Origin: Alphaproteobacteria bacterium UBA7691
GTDB taxonomy: Bacteria; Pseudomonadota; Alphaproteobacteria; Ferrovibrionales; Ferrovibrionaceae
Length of the DNA stretch: 24,074 nucleotides
Direction of reading: 5' to 3'
Assembly: GCA_002482765.1 (NCBI GenBank)
Contig: DLGP01000146.1
Coordinates: forward strand, 23,033 to 47,106
Positions 14,460 to 24,032 of the stretch are shown here, one piece after another (position 1 is the stretch's first letter; the number at the start of each line of letters is the position of its first letter). The position numbers and the translations under genes are program-made. Below the pieces are notes generated by a model. The model saw only the letters and a list, made by a program, of their open reading frames with translations, did no database searches and was not told the DNA's origin.

Positions 14460-15820
14460 GCCGCTTGCCGCTCGCCCAGCCAGGCCGATAGATCGGCCCG
14501 CGCCCGCTGGCTCAACGCCTTCTTGCGGCCATCGCGCTTCACATCCTCGGCCGGCGGCGGGAACAGGCCAAAATTCACATTCATCGGCTGGAAGGTCTTG
14601 GCATCAGCGCCGCCGGTGATATGGCTGTGCAGCGCGCCCAGCGCCGTGGTGTTGGGCGGCGGCGCCAGCAGGCCGCCCAGCCGCTCGGCTGCGGCCATGC
14701 GGCCGGCCAGCAGGCCGATGGCGGTGCTTTCGACATAGCCTTCCACGCCGGTGACCTGGCCGGCAAAGCGCAGGCGCGGCTGCGCCTTGAGGCGAAGCTG
14801 GCCATCCAGCAGCTTGGGCGAATTCAAAAACGTGTTGCGATGGATGCCGCCAAGCCGAGCGAATTGCGCATTTTCCAGGCCCGGGATCATGCGGAACAGC
14901 CGGGTCTGCTCGGCATGTTTCATCTTGGTCTGGAAACCCACCATGTTGTAGAGCGTGCCGAGCGCATTATCCTGGCGCAATTGCACCACGGCATTGGGCC
15001 TTTTGCCCGTGCGCGGGTCGGTCAGGCCAACCGGCTTCATCGGGCCGAATTGCAGCGTGCGTGGGCCTCGTTCCGCCATCACCTCAATCGGCAAACAGCC
15101 TTCGAAATAGGGCGTATTTTTTTCCCAATCCTTGAATTCGGTCTTTTCGGCGGCCAGCAGCGCCACGATGAAGGCGTCGTATTCCTCGCGGCTCATCGGG
15201 CAGTTGATGTAATCGGCGCCATCGCCTTCGGGGCCAACCTTGTCGTAGCGCGACTGGAACCACGCCTTTGACATGTCGATACTGTCCTTGTGCACAATCG
15301 GCGCAATGGCGTCAAAAAACGCCAGGCTGCTTTCGCCGGTCAGCGCCAGCACGGCTTCGGCCAGGGCAGGCGAGGTGAGCGGACCGGTAGCCACGATCAC
15401 ACTATCCCAATCCTCGGGCGGCAGGCCGGCAATCTCGCCGCGCGCAATCTGGATCAGCGGTTCGGCCTCGATGCTGCGTTGCACCTGGGCCGAGAAGGCA
15501 TCACGATCCACCGCCAGGGCGCCGCCAGCCGGCACCTTGTTGGCATCGGCCGCCGCCATGATCACTGAATTGCAGCGCCGCAATTCCTCATGCAGCAGGC
15601 CGACCGCGTTATTGTCGGCATCGTCGGACCGGAAGGAATTTGAACAGACCAGTTCGGCCAGGCCATCGGTCTGATGCGCATCGGTCTTGCGCTCGGGGCG
15701 CATCTCATGCAGCACCACAGGCAGGCCGGCGCGGGCCAGTTGCCAGGCCGCTTCCGAGCCAGCCAGGCCACCACCCACCACATGAACAGGATTGGCATGA
15801 ACAGGCTTGCTCTCAGTCAT
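14456..15820 (-). CDS. trmFO: tRNA m5U54 methyltransferase TrmFO (folate/FAD-dependent)
   Basis: The 454-residue flavoprotein carries the FAD-binding VVGGGLAGSEAAW at ~14-26, the TrmFO signature HEMRPERKTDAHQT and LVCSNSFRSDDADNNAVGLL with Cys59, and DYINCPMSREEY with Cys207. The two Cys correspond in context to the catalytic pair of the family. The later motifs GCLPIEVMAERG, RTLQFGPMKPVGL and FQTKMKHAEQ are also diagnostic. The enzyme uses methylenetetrahydrofolate to make 5-methyluridine at position 54 of the tRNA T-loop, a route used by many alphaproteobacteria instead of SAM-dependent TrmA. It overlaps recX upstream by 8 bp and the SDR gene downstream by 4 bp, so it is embedded in the operon. 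Confidence 0.97.
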   Translation of the reverse strand: MTESKPVHANPVHVVGGGLAGSEAAWQLARAGLPVVLHEMRPERKTDAHQTDGLAELVCSNSFRSDDADNNAVGLLHEELRRCNSVIMAAADANKVPAGGALAVDRDAFSAQVQRSIEAEPLIQIARGEIAGLPPEDWDSVIVATGPLTSPALAEAVLALTGESSLAFFDAIAPIVHKDSIDMSKAWFQSRYDKVGPEGDGADYINCPMSREEYDAFIVALLAAEKTEFKDWEKNTPYFEGCLPIEVMAERGPRTLQFGPMKPVGLTDPRTGKRPNAVVQLRQDNALGTLYNMVGFQTKMKHAEQTRLFRMIPGLENAQFARLGGIHRNTFLNSPKLLDGQLRLKAQPRLRFAGQVTGVEGYVESTAIGLLAGRMAAAERLGGLLAPPPNTTALGALHSHITGGADAKTFQPMNVNFGLFPPPAEDVKRDGRKKALSQRARADLSAWLGERQAA

Positions 15821-16379
15821 CGCTCAAACTCTCCACATCTTCGATACTCGCGGCATTGATTATACGGCGCACCACATCGCTTGCGAACCCGCGCCGCGCC
15901 AGCGCCGCCATATCCTTCTGCCGCATCTCGCGGCGGGTTTCCGGGTCAGCGCGGAAAGGCCCCAGCCTGCGGCGGCGGGCATAGGCGATGGCCGCTGGCA
16001 GGTCGGAAACCGGCTCGGTGGATTCCTCGCGCAGATTGTCCAAAGCCGCTGCCGCCGCCTCGCTCCTGATACCCTTGGCCGCCAGGGTCTGCTTGATGCG
16101 GCCGAGCGACTTGCCCTCGGCATAAAGCCGCCGGGTGCGGCCCTCGGCATAGGCGGCATCATCCAGCAGCTTGAGCCGGGTCAGCTTTTCCACCACGGCG
16201 TCGATCCAGGCAGCGGCTTCCGGCGGGGCGCCGTCTTCGCTGCCGAAACTGCGCTTCTGCACCTTGCGCATCAGCACCCGGCGCAGATTGGTCGACGACG
16301 AGGCATAACGCTCCAGGTAATATAGCGCAGCACGCTCCAGATAGGCCGGATCGACCTTTTTTGGACGCGGCGCCGCCAT
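15813..16379 (-). CDS. recX: RecX-family regulatory protein
   Basis: The product (188 residues from ATG 16379) is helical and basic, with RecX-type three-helix repeats: YLERAALYYLERYASSSTNL, WIDAVVEKLTRLKLLDDAAYAEG with RRLYAEGKSLGRIKQTLAAKG, and a third repeat ending FASDVVRRIINA. RecX binds RecA filaments and curbs recombination and SOS activity. Its usual neighbour is recA, but here it lies in a uvrA-led operon. A GTG at 16388, overlapping the upstream stop by 4 bp, is an alternative start. I prefer the ATG because GGTGAG sits just before it, though the difference is only three residues. Its 3' end overlaps trmFO by 8 bp. Confidence 0.88.
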   Translation of the reverse strand: MAAPRPKKVDPAYLERAALYYLERYASSSTNLRRVLMRKVQKRSFGSEDGAPPEAAAWIDAVVEKLTRLKLLDDAAYAEGRTRRLYAEGKSLGRIKQTLAAKGIRSEAAAAALDNLREESTEPVSDLPAAIAYARRRRLGPFRADPETRREMRQKDMAALARRGFASDVVRRIINAASIEDVESLSDD

Positions 16380-16384
16380 CCGGC

Positions 16385-16786
16385 TCACCCGAGTGCAGCA
16401 ATCCCGGCGCGGGCGATCTGCGCATCCTGCGCCGAGGTGACGCCGGAAACGCCGACCGCGCCGATGCAGATGCCATCGGCCAGGATCGGCTCGCCGCCTT
16501 CCAGCAGCACCAGATCCGGCACCGAGAGGAAGGCATGGCGGCCATTGGCGATGATATCCTCAAACGCCTTGGATGGGCGGCGGCCAAAAGCCGAGGTCCT
16601 GGCCTTGCCCTGGCTGATGGCGATGGTGGTGAGGGGCGCGCCATCCAGGCGCTGGAAATGCAGCAGATGGCCGCCATCGTCGCAGATGGCGATGCTGACC
16701 TTCCAGCCATTACTTTCGGCCTCGGCCTGAGCCGCGGCGGCAATCGCCTGCACATCCTGAAGGGTCAGCATTTTACGCGGCAGCAT
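16385..16786 (-). CDS. GlcG/HbpS-family (haem-degrading-like) protein
   Basis: The 133-residue protein has the compact GlcG/HbpS pattern: LTLQDVQAIAAAAQAEAESN helix, VSIAICDDGGHLLHFQRLDGA, then ARTSAFGRRPSKAFED and GGEPILADGICIGAVGVSG near the C-terminus. Family members bind haem or small ligands and form octamers; in several operons they accompany redox enzymes, and precise roles vary. The ATG at 16786 follows AGGAGA and gives the family's usual length. The frame extends further upstream into the uvrA 3' end but has no ribosome site there. It lies 22 bp after uvrA and abuts recX, so it is probably co-transcribed with DNA-repair genes. No signal peptide is seen. Confidence 0.85.
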   Translation of the reverse strand: MLPRKMLTLQDVQAIAAAAQAEAESNGWKVSIAICDDGGHLLHFQRLDGAPLTTIAISQGKARTSAFGRRPSKAFEDIIANGRHAFLSVPDLVLLEGGEPILADGICIGAVGVSGVTSAQDAQIARAGIAALG

Positions 16787-16808
16787 GGCTTTCTCCTGTT
16801 CAATCAAT

Positions 16809-19739
<2,931 letters not shown>

Positions 19740-19789
19740 GGGGTGCTCGATCTGGGGAGATAAAGATGATTTTTTGCTACAGGTCTTCC

Positions 19790-19795
19790 ATTATA
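19790..19795 (-). promoter_or_regulatory. -10 box of the uvrA promoter
   Basis: On the minus strand this is a perfect TATAAT, about 50 bp before the uvrA ATG. At 16-18 bp spacing the -35 region is non-consensus (GTCTTG or TGGTCT) and falls against or inside the LexA-box-like element at 19815-19829, which fits a repressible promoter. Confidence 0.6.
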
Positions 19796-19814
19796 CGCTG
19801 ATTAGATGATACAA

Positions 19815-19829
19815 GACCAGTTCAAGAAC
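19815..19829 (-). promoter_or_regulatory. LexA (SOS) box-like element between uvrA and ssb
   Basis: On the minus strand it reads GTTC-TTGAACT-GGTC, one base from the alphaproteobacterial LexA direct repeat GTTC-N7-GTTC. It abuts the -35 region of the uvrA TATAAT promoter and lies 31 bp before the ssb ATG, so it could affect both. The uvrA-ssb intergenic region of E. coli is also SOS-controlled. One mismatch keeps this tentative. Confidence 0.4.
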
Positions 19830-19859
19830 ATATCAGAAAACAAATAGTGGAGCGAGGCC

Positions 19860-20387
19860 ATGGCTGGCAGCGTCAACAAGGTGATCCTGGTCGGTAATCT
19901 GGGCAAGGATCCGGAAGTCCGCTCGATGCAGAATGGCGATGAAGTCTGCCAGCTTTCCATTGCCACATCAGAGACTTGGCGCGACAAGAATTCCGGCGAG
20001 CGCAAGGAGCGCACCGAATGGCACCGCGTGGTGATCTTCAATGAGAATCTGGTCAAGGTGGCCAAGCAATATCTCAAGAAGGGCGCCAAGGTCTATCTCG
20101 AAGGCTCGTTGCAGACGCGCAAATGGACCGACCAGTCCGGCGCCGAGAAATACACCACGGAAGTGGTGCTGCAACGCTATCGCGGCGAACTGACCATGCT
20201 GGATGGCCGGGGCGAAGGCGGCGGCATGGGCGGCGGTGGCGGCGGCAGTTATGGCGGCGGCGATGATTATGGCGATAGCGGTGGTGGCGGCGGTTATGGC
20301 GGCGGTCGCGCTACTGGCGGCGGTGGCAGCAGCCGGCCGGCAGCCCCGGCGCGGCGCGACGACCTGGACGACGAAATCCCGTTCTGA
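19860..20387 (+). CDS. ssb: Single-stranded DNA-binding protein SSB
   Basis: The 175-residue protein has the bacterial SSB plan. The OB-fold begins VNKVILVGNLGKDPEVR and runs through SIATSETWRDKNSGERKERTEWHRVVIFNE (split by strands) and YLKKGAKVYLEGSLQTRKW. A Gly-rich low-complexity linker occupies ~115-155, and the acidic partner-binding tail ends DDLDDEIPF. SSB coats single-stranded DNA and recruits replication and repair proteins through that tail. GGAG at ~19849 precedes the ATG. It is divergent from uvrA. The last codons, stop and following bases are duplicated in tandem just downstream (20390-20406), outside the reading frame. Confidence 0.97.
   Translation: MAGSVNKVILVGNLGKDPEVRSMQNGDEVCQLSIATSETWRDKNSGERKERTEWHRVVIFNENLVKVAKQYLKKGAKVYLEGSLQTRKWTDQSGAEKYTTEVVLQRYRGELTMLDGRGEGGGMGGGGGGSYGGGDDYGDSGGGGGYGGGRATGGGGSSRPAAPARRDDLDDEIPF
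20214..20334 (+). repeat. Gly-codon low-complexity tract in the ssb linker
   Basis: Dense GGC/GGT codon runs, with TAT and GAT interspersed, encode the flexible Gly-rich linker of SSB. Tracts of this kind are prone to length change by slippage. Confidence 0.8.
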
Positions 20388-20406
20388 GGGAAATCCCGTT
20401 CTGAGG
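20373..20406 (+). repeat. Perfect 17-bp tandem duplication at the ssb stop codon
   Basis: The unit GAAATCCCGTTCTGAGG occurs at 20373-20389 and again, identical and directly adjacent, at 20390-20406. The first copy encodes the SSB terminal residues EIPF and the TGA stop; the second lies in the 24-bp gap before the convergent gene's stop. Confidence 0.95.
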
Positions 20407-20410
20407 CGGT

Positions 20411-20797
20411 TTACCGCTTCAACAGAATAGAGGCCAGGCCGCCCAAAGCAGCGGCAGCCAGCAGGGCCGTGCCGGGATGCTGACGGATCAGCGGCTCGGC
20501 CTGGGCCAGCATGGCGGCCATGTCATTGGCCGGGTTGGGGCGCAAGCGATAGGCCAGCCAGCCAGCCAGGCCTGATAAAGCCAGCAGGCTGAAAGCGGCG
20601 GCAGCAGCGGCCAGCGGCAACGGCATCAGCCCGCCATAGGCCAGGAACAACGCCCAGCCGAGCAGCAGCAGGCCGGCAAGCAGGGCGCAGGCGCCGACCG
20701 TGCCGGCCACGGCAACGACGGCAAGGCGCCGTCGCTGCCGCGCCGAAGCAGCGGCCTTGAAGCCCTCAAGGGCCAGACCAAGCAGCGGCAGGCTCAT
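20411..20797 (-). CDS. Small membrane protein (holin-X-like) with DUF883-like tail
   Basis: The 128-residue protein has two central hydrophobic segments (~25-50 and 58-83) in a helical-hairpin arrangement similar to small phage-holin-superfamily/Holin-X membrane proteins. It then has a soluble stretch and a C-terminal hydrophobic anchor HPGTALLAAAALGGLAS. That last part closely resembles the anchor of the preceding DUF883-like protein. The start overlaps that gene by 4 bp (ATGA), so it is the fourth gene of the cluster. It probably works at the inner membrane with its neighbour. The specific function is unknown, and the holin-like label is structural resemblance only. Confidence 0.65.
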   Translation of the reverse strand: MSLPLLGLALEGFKAAASARQRRRLAVVAVAGTVGACALLAGLLLLGWALFLAYGGLMPLPLAAAAAAFSLLALSGLAGWLAYRLRPNPANDMAAMLAQAEPLIRQHPGTALLAAAALGGLASILLKR

Positions 20798-21102
20798 CGC
20801 CGCAGCAACAGGCCGGTGAGAACAGCGCCGGCAGCAAAGGCTGCCAGCAGGCTGGTGCCGGGCCGTTCGCGCACGGTCTCCTCAACTGTGGCCAATGCCT
20901 CGCGGCCCTTGTCCTTGGCATCGTCGAGCAGGCCGGTCAGTTTGTCCTGCAACTGGCTCAATTCGGCCTCGGCAAGCTGGCCGCCATTCTGCTTGACCTG
21001 AGTGAGCAGGCTGCCAAGCTGGTCACCCAGCTCGGCCACTTGGCTATGCAATGCCCGCAGTTCGGTTTCGGCGCCGCGATTGGAAGTGGTGGTACGTGCC
21101 AT
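20794..21102 (-). CDS. DUF883/ElaB/YqjD-family membrane-anchored protein
   Basis: The 102-residue protein has a long coiled-coil-like helix (LRALHSQVAELGDQLGSLL, then LSQLQDKLTGLLDDAKDKGREALATVEETV) ending in the family's C-terminal anchor RERPGTSLLAAFAAGAVL with a basic end. E. coli relatives ElaB, YqjD and YgaM are stationary-phase inner-membrane proteins; YqjD binds ribosomes. The Shine-Dalgarno AAGGAGG (21112-21118) overlaps the TAA stop of the upstream CsbD gene, so translation is coupled. It is third in a four-gene operon with two CsbD-like proteins, suggesting a stress or stationary-phase envelope role. Family call is good; role is inferred. Confidence 0.85.
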   Translation of the reverse strand: MARTTTSNRGAETELRALHSQVAELGDQLGSLLTQVKQNGGQLAEAELSQLQDKLTGLLDDAKDKGREALATVEETVRERPGTSLLAAFAAGAVLTGLLLRR

Positions 21103-21116
21103 GATCCCGGGCCTCC

Positions 21117-21413
21117 TTACAGCTGGTTCGGCGTGCCGGCGGCTTTTTTGGCCGCCAGTTCGGCACGATGCTGGGTTTCCAGCCAGTCGCTGACCTGGCG
21201 CTCGGCCTGGTCCTTGATGATGCCGTAATGCTCCTGGATTTTGCCGGCGAGCTGCTCGCGGCGGCCATCAATCATGGCCAGATCGTCATCGGTCAGCTTG
21301 CCCCAGCGTTCCTTGGCCGAGCCGGAGAACTGCTTCCAGTTGCCGGCAATACGCTCCCATGACGGCAGGATGGCGGTGATCTTTGCGTCAATACGCGCTG
21401 ATGTGTTGCTCAT
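21117..21413 (-). CDS. CsbD-family protein, cytoplasmic
   Basis: The 98-residue hydrophilic protein has the CsbD signature WERIAGNWKQFSGSAKERWG followed by KLTDDDLAMIDGRREQLAGK and HYGIIKDQAERQVSDW, and then a Lys/Ala tail. It lacks a signal peptide, so it should be cytoplasmic. CsbD proteins are small stress-responsive proteins of unknown mechanism; B. subtilis CsbD is under SigB control. TTGGAG precedes the ATG at 21413. The gene follows an exported paralogue, about 63% identical over 59 aligned residues, and precedes the DUF883 gene whose ribosome site overlaps its stop. Confidence 0.88.
   Translation of the reverse strand: MSNTSARIDAKITAILPSWERIAGNWKQFSGSAKERWGKLTDDDLAMIDGRREQLAGKIQEHYGIIKDQAERQVSDWLETQHRAELAAKKAAGTPNQL
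21279..21308 (-). repeat. 30-bp direct repeat shared by the csbD paralogues, copy 1
   Basis: This stretch is identical to 21603-21632 and encodes the WGKLTDDDL core of both CsbD-like proteins. It marks a recent duplication, gene conversion or strong constraint, and could mediate recombination between the two genes. Confidence 0.9.
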
Positions 21414-21473
21414 GATATTACTCCAAAAATGAGTGTGAAATTAACGGCGGGTGGCGGGTGGAAAACTGGCCGA

Positions 21474-21791
21474 TCAGGATTTTGGCTTCAGCATCTCGCT
21501 CTTTTCCCAATCCTTCACCTGGTTCTCGGCTTCGCCCTTGGCGATACCATAACGCTCCTGCACCTTGCCGATCAGTTCCTGGCGCTTGCCGTTGATGACG
21601 GTCAGATCGTCATCGGTCAGCTTGCCCCAGCGCTGTTTGACCTTGCCGGCAAACTGGTTCCAGTTGCCTTCAACCTGTTCCCAATTGGGCAGGATATCGG
21701 CAGCACTGGCCGAGCGGATGCTGGCCGGCGCGGCGGCCAGCAGGGCGAGGGCCGAGGCAGCCAGCACGGCATAATGAGTGATCTTGCGCAT
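21474..21791 (-). CDS. CsbD-family protein with signal peptide (exported)
   Basis: The 105-residue protein begins with a signal peptide (MRKITHYAVLAASALALLAA, probable cleavage after SASA, before ADILPNW). It then carries a full CsbD domain: WEQVEGNWNQFAGKVKQRWG, KLTDDDLTVINGKRQELIGK, RYGIAKGEAENQVKDW. Location is therefore predicted periplasmic, unlike its cytoplasmic neighbour. AAGGAG precedes the ATG at 21791. It heads the CsbD-CsbD-DUF883-membrane protein cluster; a 161-bp region with hairpins separates it from mazG. Function is unknown beyond a likely stress connection. The domain assignment is firm and the export prediction good. Confidence 0.87.
   Translation of the reverse strand: MRKITHYAVLAASALALLAAAPASIRSASAADILPNWEQVEGNWNQFAGKVKQRWGKLTDDDLTVINGKRQELIGKVQERYGIAKGEAENQVKDWEKSEMLKPKS
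21603..21632 (-). repeat. 30-bp direct repeat shared by the csbD paralogues, copy 2
   Basis: Identical to 21279-21308 (see that entry). The copies are 324 bp apart. Confidence 0.9.
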
Positions 21792-21879
21792 CGGTAGGAT
21801 CTCCTTTGCTTATCAATACCGGCTGGGCGGGTGCCGCGAACCGGTGCCAATCATGCTGGCCCTGCGATGTGTTCATTCC

Positions 21880-21920
21880 TGGCCGCTGAAGCGGCTTTGC
21901 TGCGGCCATTCTGCGGCCAT
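21880..21920. repeat. Inverted/direct repeat cluster between mazG and the csbD operon
   Basis: TGGCCGC (21880-21886) pairs with GCGGCCA (21902-21908). A smaller hairpin GCCGC-TGAA-GCGGC lies inside. A further GCGGCCAT follows at 21913-21920, making a short direct repeat. There is no T-tract in the direction of mazG transcription, so I do not call a terminator. It may be a regulatory or mRNA structure. Confidence 0.4.
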
Positions 21921-21952
21921 AATAAGGCGGGTTGTTTTATAACTGATTAGAA

Positions 21953-22762
21953 TCACTTGGTTTTTTCAGCAAGTTTGGCCAGATTCCAGGCAACATCCAT
22001 GGTGGCGAGGTCGCAATCCGCCAACATCTTGCCTGATTGCTGCAAAATACTCTCCATCTTACTGAATCGATGCTCAAATTTACGATTTGCCCGGCGTAAC
22101 ACATCTTCCGGGTCAAGTTTAAGATGGCGGCCTAAATTAGCTATAATAAACAGGAAATCGCCGTATTCCTCAGCTATTTTATCTGTTTCATCAGATGCAA
22201 TTTCCTGCTCAAGCTCCTCTAATTCCTCTCTAATTTTTTCAATTACCGGCGCTTTATCCGGCCAGTCGAAGCCAACCCTTGCGGCCCGGTTCTGCAATTT
22301 CACCGCCCGGGTCATGCCCGGCAGGCCGGGGCTGACACCAGCCAAAACCGGCGAAATGCCATCCGGCTCGGCCGGCTTGGCGGCACGCTCGGCCGCCTTG
22401 ATCGCCTCCCAATTGGCGCTCACGGTCTCGGGCCGGTCGGCCGAGACATCGCCGAAGACATGCGGATGGCGCCGGATCATCTTGTCGGCAATGCTGCGCG
22501 CCACGTCGTTGAAATCAAAATGGCCGGCTTCCTCGGCCATGCGGGCATGAAACACCACCTGCAACAGCAGGTCGCCAAGCTCGTCCTTCAGCGCCGCCAT
22601 GTCGTTGCGGGCGATGGCATCCTCCACCTCATAGGCTTCCTCGATGGTGTAGGGCGCAATCGTGGCAAAGGTCTGCTCCAGGTCCCAGGGGCAGCCGCCA
22701 TCGGGATTACGCAGCCGCGCCATGATCGAAAGCAACTCTTGCAAGGCGGTGGTGCTGGGCAT
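21953..22762 (-). CDS. mazG: Nucleoside triphosphate pyrophosphohydrolase MazG
   Basis: The 269-residue protein has two MazG domains. The N-terminal one shows LRNPDGGCPWDLEQTF, YTIEEAYEVEDAI and LKDELGDLLLQVVFHARMAEE (EExxE...ExxD metal-binding pattern). The C-terminal one shows VGFDWPDKAPVIEKI and EEYGDFLFIIANLGRHL with ANRKFEHRF. MazG hydrolyses (d)NTPs to NMP and PPi, clearing damaged or non-canonical nucleotides and influencing ppGpp levels in some bacteria. Length and motifs are normal. The 3' part (roughly 21953-22255) is markedly AT-richer and uses different codons from the 5' part, although the protein stays intact. The downstream neighbour is the csbD operon; upstream is a glycosyltransferase-like gene. 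Confidence 0.95.
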   Translation of the reverse strand: MPSTTALQELLSIMARLRNPDGGCPWDLEQTFATIAPYTIEEAYEVEDAIARNDMAALKDELGDLLLQVVFHARMAEEAGHFDFNDVARSIADKMIRRHPHVFGDVSADRPETVSANWEAIKAAERAAKPAEPDGISPVLAGVSPGLPGMTRAVKLQNRAARVGFDWPDKAPVIEKIREELEELEQEIASDETDKIAEEYGDFLFIIANLGRHLKLDPEDVLRRANRKFEHRFSKMESILQQSGKMLADCDLATMDVAWNLAKLAEKTK

Positions 22763-22792
22763 GTGCAGGGCTTCCGGCGTGGATCAGTCGGG

Positions 22793-23830
22793 TCAGGTCA
22801 GGATGGTCCAGGGCAGCCGGGCCGGCACATCCACGCCCTTGGCATAGAGGTGCAGGAACAGGCGAGGCCCGGTCAGATTAAGCGTATCCACAATATGACG
22901 GAAGGAACTGTCAATGGTGTGGATTTCCGCTGCGCGCTCCAGCACCAGGCCATAATCGAAGATATTCGGGGTCAGGTCGGGCTGCGAATGGATGATGTGC
23001 ATGTCCTTGGGCAGGCGGCTCAAATCGATACCGAAGCGGCGCCTGGGATCCTCGTGGACAAAAATATACGGGCCGGGCTGGGTGACCACGCGGCGGAAAA
23101 AGCTTTCCTCGCGTAGCGGATCGCGCCGAATGCTCCCATCCCAGCGGCGGGCATAATCAACCCCATATTGGTTGTAGAAGTTTTCGGCAAAAGTAACTTT
23201 TGAGATATTCAGCTGTTCGTGTCCGACACGAATGCACCGTGTCTCGGGCCATTGGCTCAGAAACGCCTCGACCTCACGGTCGTCGCGGACCACAAAAAAG
23301 CGCACAGCCGGATCGTCGCGATACATGAAACGCACTGAATCCAGATAGGAGCGGCGCACCATCAGCCCGACGGAGCCATGTTCAGCCGCAAAATGCCGCA
23401 CCAAGGCCAGGCAGATGATGTGATCGCCAAGCCCCAGATGGTGGTAGACAAATATCGACGGCAGCAAACCCACGGGCGGTTGTCGGACACCCGCTGCGGC
23501 CAATTCGCGCCAGGCCGAGACACGCTCCGGGTCTTGCCGCACGGCACGGTCGAGCAGGCGCCGGGCGTCCTTCCGCCAACCAAGTCGCCGGCAGGCAGTG
23601 CCCAGGAATTCCAGCCAGGCGGTATCATCATCCTGTTCCAGGACATGCAGGGCGGCAGCAACATCCCGTTGGCGCAAGCCGATGCCCAGCGCTTCGCGTA
23701 GCAATTCACGCCGCGCCGATAGCAAGTCGCCGATATGGCCAAGGGTATTACGCGCCAGAAGGTATCTGTACTGGAAATTCCAGCGCAGGTAGCTGGCCTT
23801 GCGGCGAATAGGATGCACGACCGGGCTCAC
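22793..23830 (-). CDS. TPR-containing GT-B/heptosyltransferase-like protein
   Basis: The 345-residue protein has an Arg-rich helical N-terminus with a TPR-like unit (ARRLLDRAVRQDPERVSAWREL, ~89-110). A Rossmann-like half follows, beginning IFVYHHLGLGDHIICLALV, a GxGD loop typical of GT9/heptosyltransferase-type GT-B enzymes. Near 300-315 lies LERAAEIHTIDSSFRHIVD, the usual acceptor/nucleotide-side motif of that fold. No signal peptide. It could act on a surface glycan or be a TPR-glycosyltransferase of unknown target. It begins with GTG at 23830 preceded by GAGGA (about 8 nt). It lies 30 bp upstream of mazG but is functionally unrelated to it. Family is moderate; substrate unknown. Confidence 0.7.
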   Translation of the reverse strand: MSPVVHPIRRKASYLRWNFQYRYLLARNTLGHIGDLLSARRELLREALGIGLRQRDVAAALHVLEQDDDTAWLEFLGTACRRLGWRKDARRLLDRAVRQDPERVSAWRELAAAGVRQPPVGLLPSIFVYHHLGLGDHIICLALVRHFAAEHGSVGLMVRRSYLDSVRFMYRDDPAVRFFVVRDDREVEAFLSQWPETRCIRVGHEQLNISKVTFAENFYNQYGVDYARRWDGSIRRDPLREESFFRRVVTQPGPYIFVHEDPRRRFGIDLSRLPKDMHIIHSQPDLTPNIFDYGLVLERAAEIHTIDSSFRHIVDTLNLTGPRLFLHLYAKGVDVPARLPWTILT

Positions 23831-23956
23831 AGTCCAATCCTCAGTCCGACAGAACCTGCACGATGGCTGGGACGGAATAAGCTCAGCGGGAATAAGCGGA
23901 AGCTGTCTACCATCGATCTAATATTCAACACATAAAAACATTCGATAGCATATAGG

Positions 23957-24011
23957 CCGGTCACCGTAAAACCGGGAGGGCAGCCAGCATCTGGCTTCTA
24001 TGATGAAGCCA
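23957..24011. promoter_or_regulatory. Two short hairpins in the 23831-24032 intergenic region
   Basis: CCGGT (23957-23961) pairs with ACCGG (23971-23975), and TGGCTTC (23992-23998) pairs perfectly with GAAGCCA (24005-24011) around a 6-nt loop. Both lie in or beside an AT-richer stretch (about 23910-23955) that probably holds promoters for the flanking divergent genes. No confident -10/-35 pair was found. Confidence 0.3.
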
Positions 24012-24032
24012 TAGTGGCCGCAATAGCAGCCC

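Noticed and set aside
19820..19829. Palindrome GTTCAAGAAC considered as a LexA site of the Gram-positive type
   Set aside because: The half-site order and spacing (GTTC-N2-GAAC) are the reverse of GAAC-N4-GTTC; the direct-repeat reading at 19815-19829 fits better.
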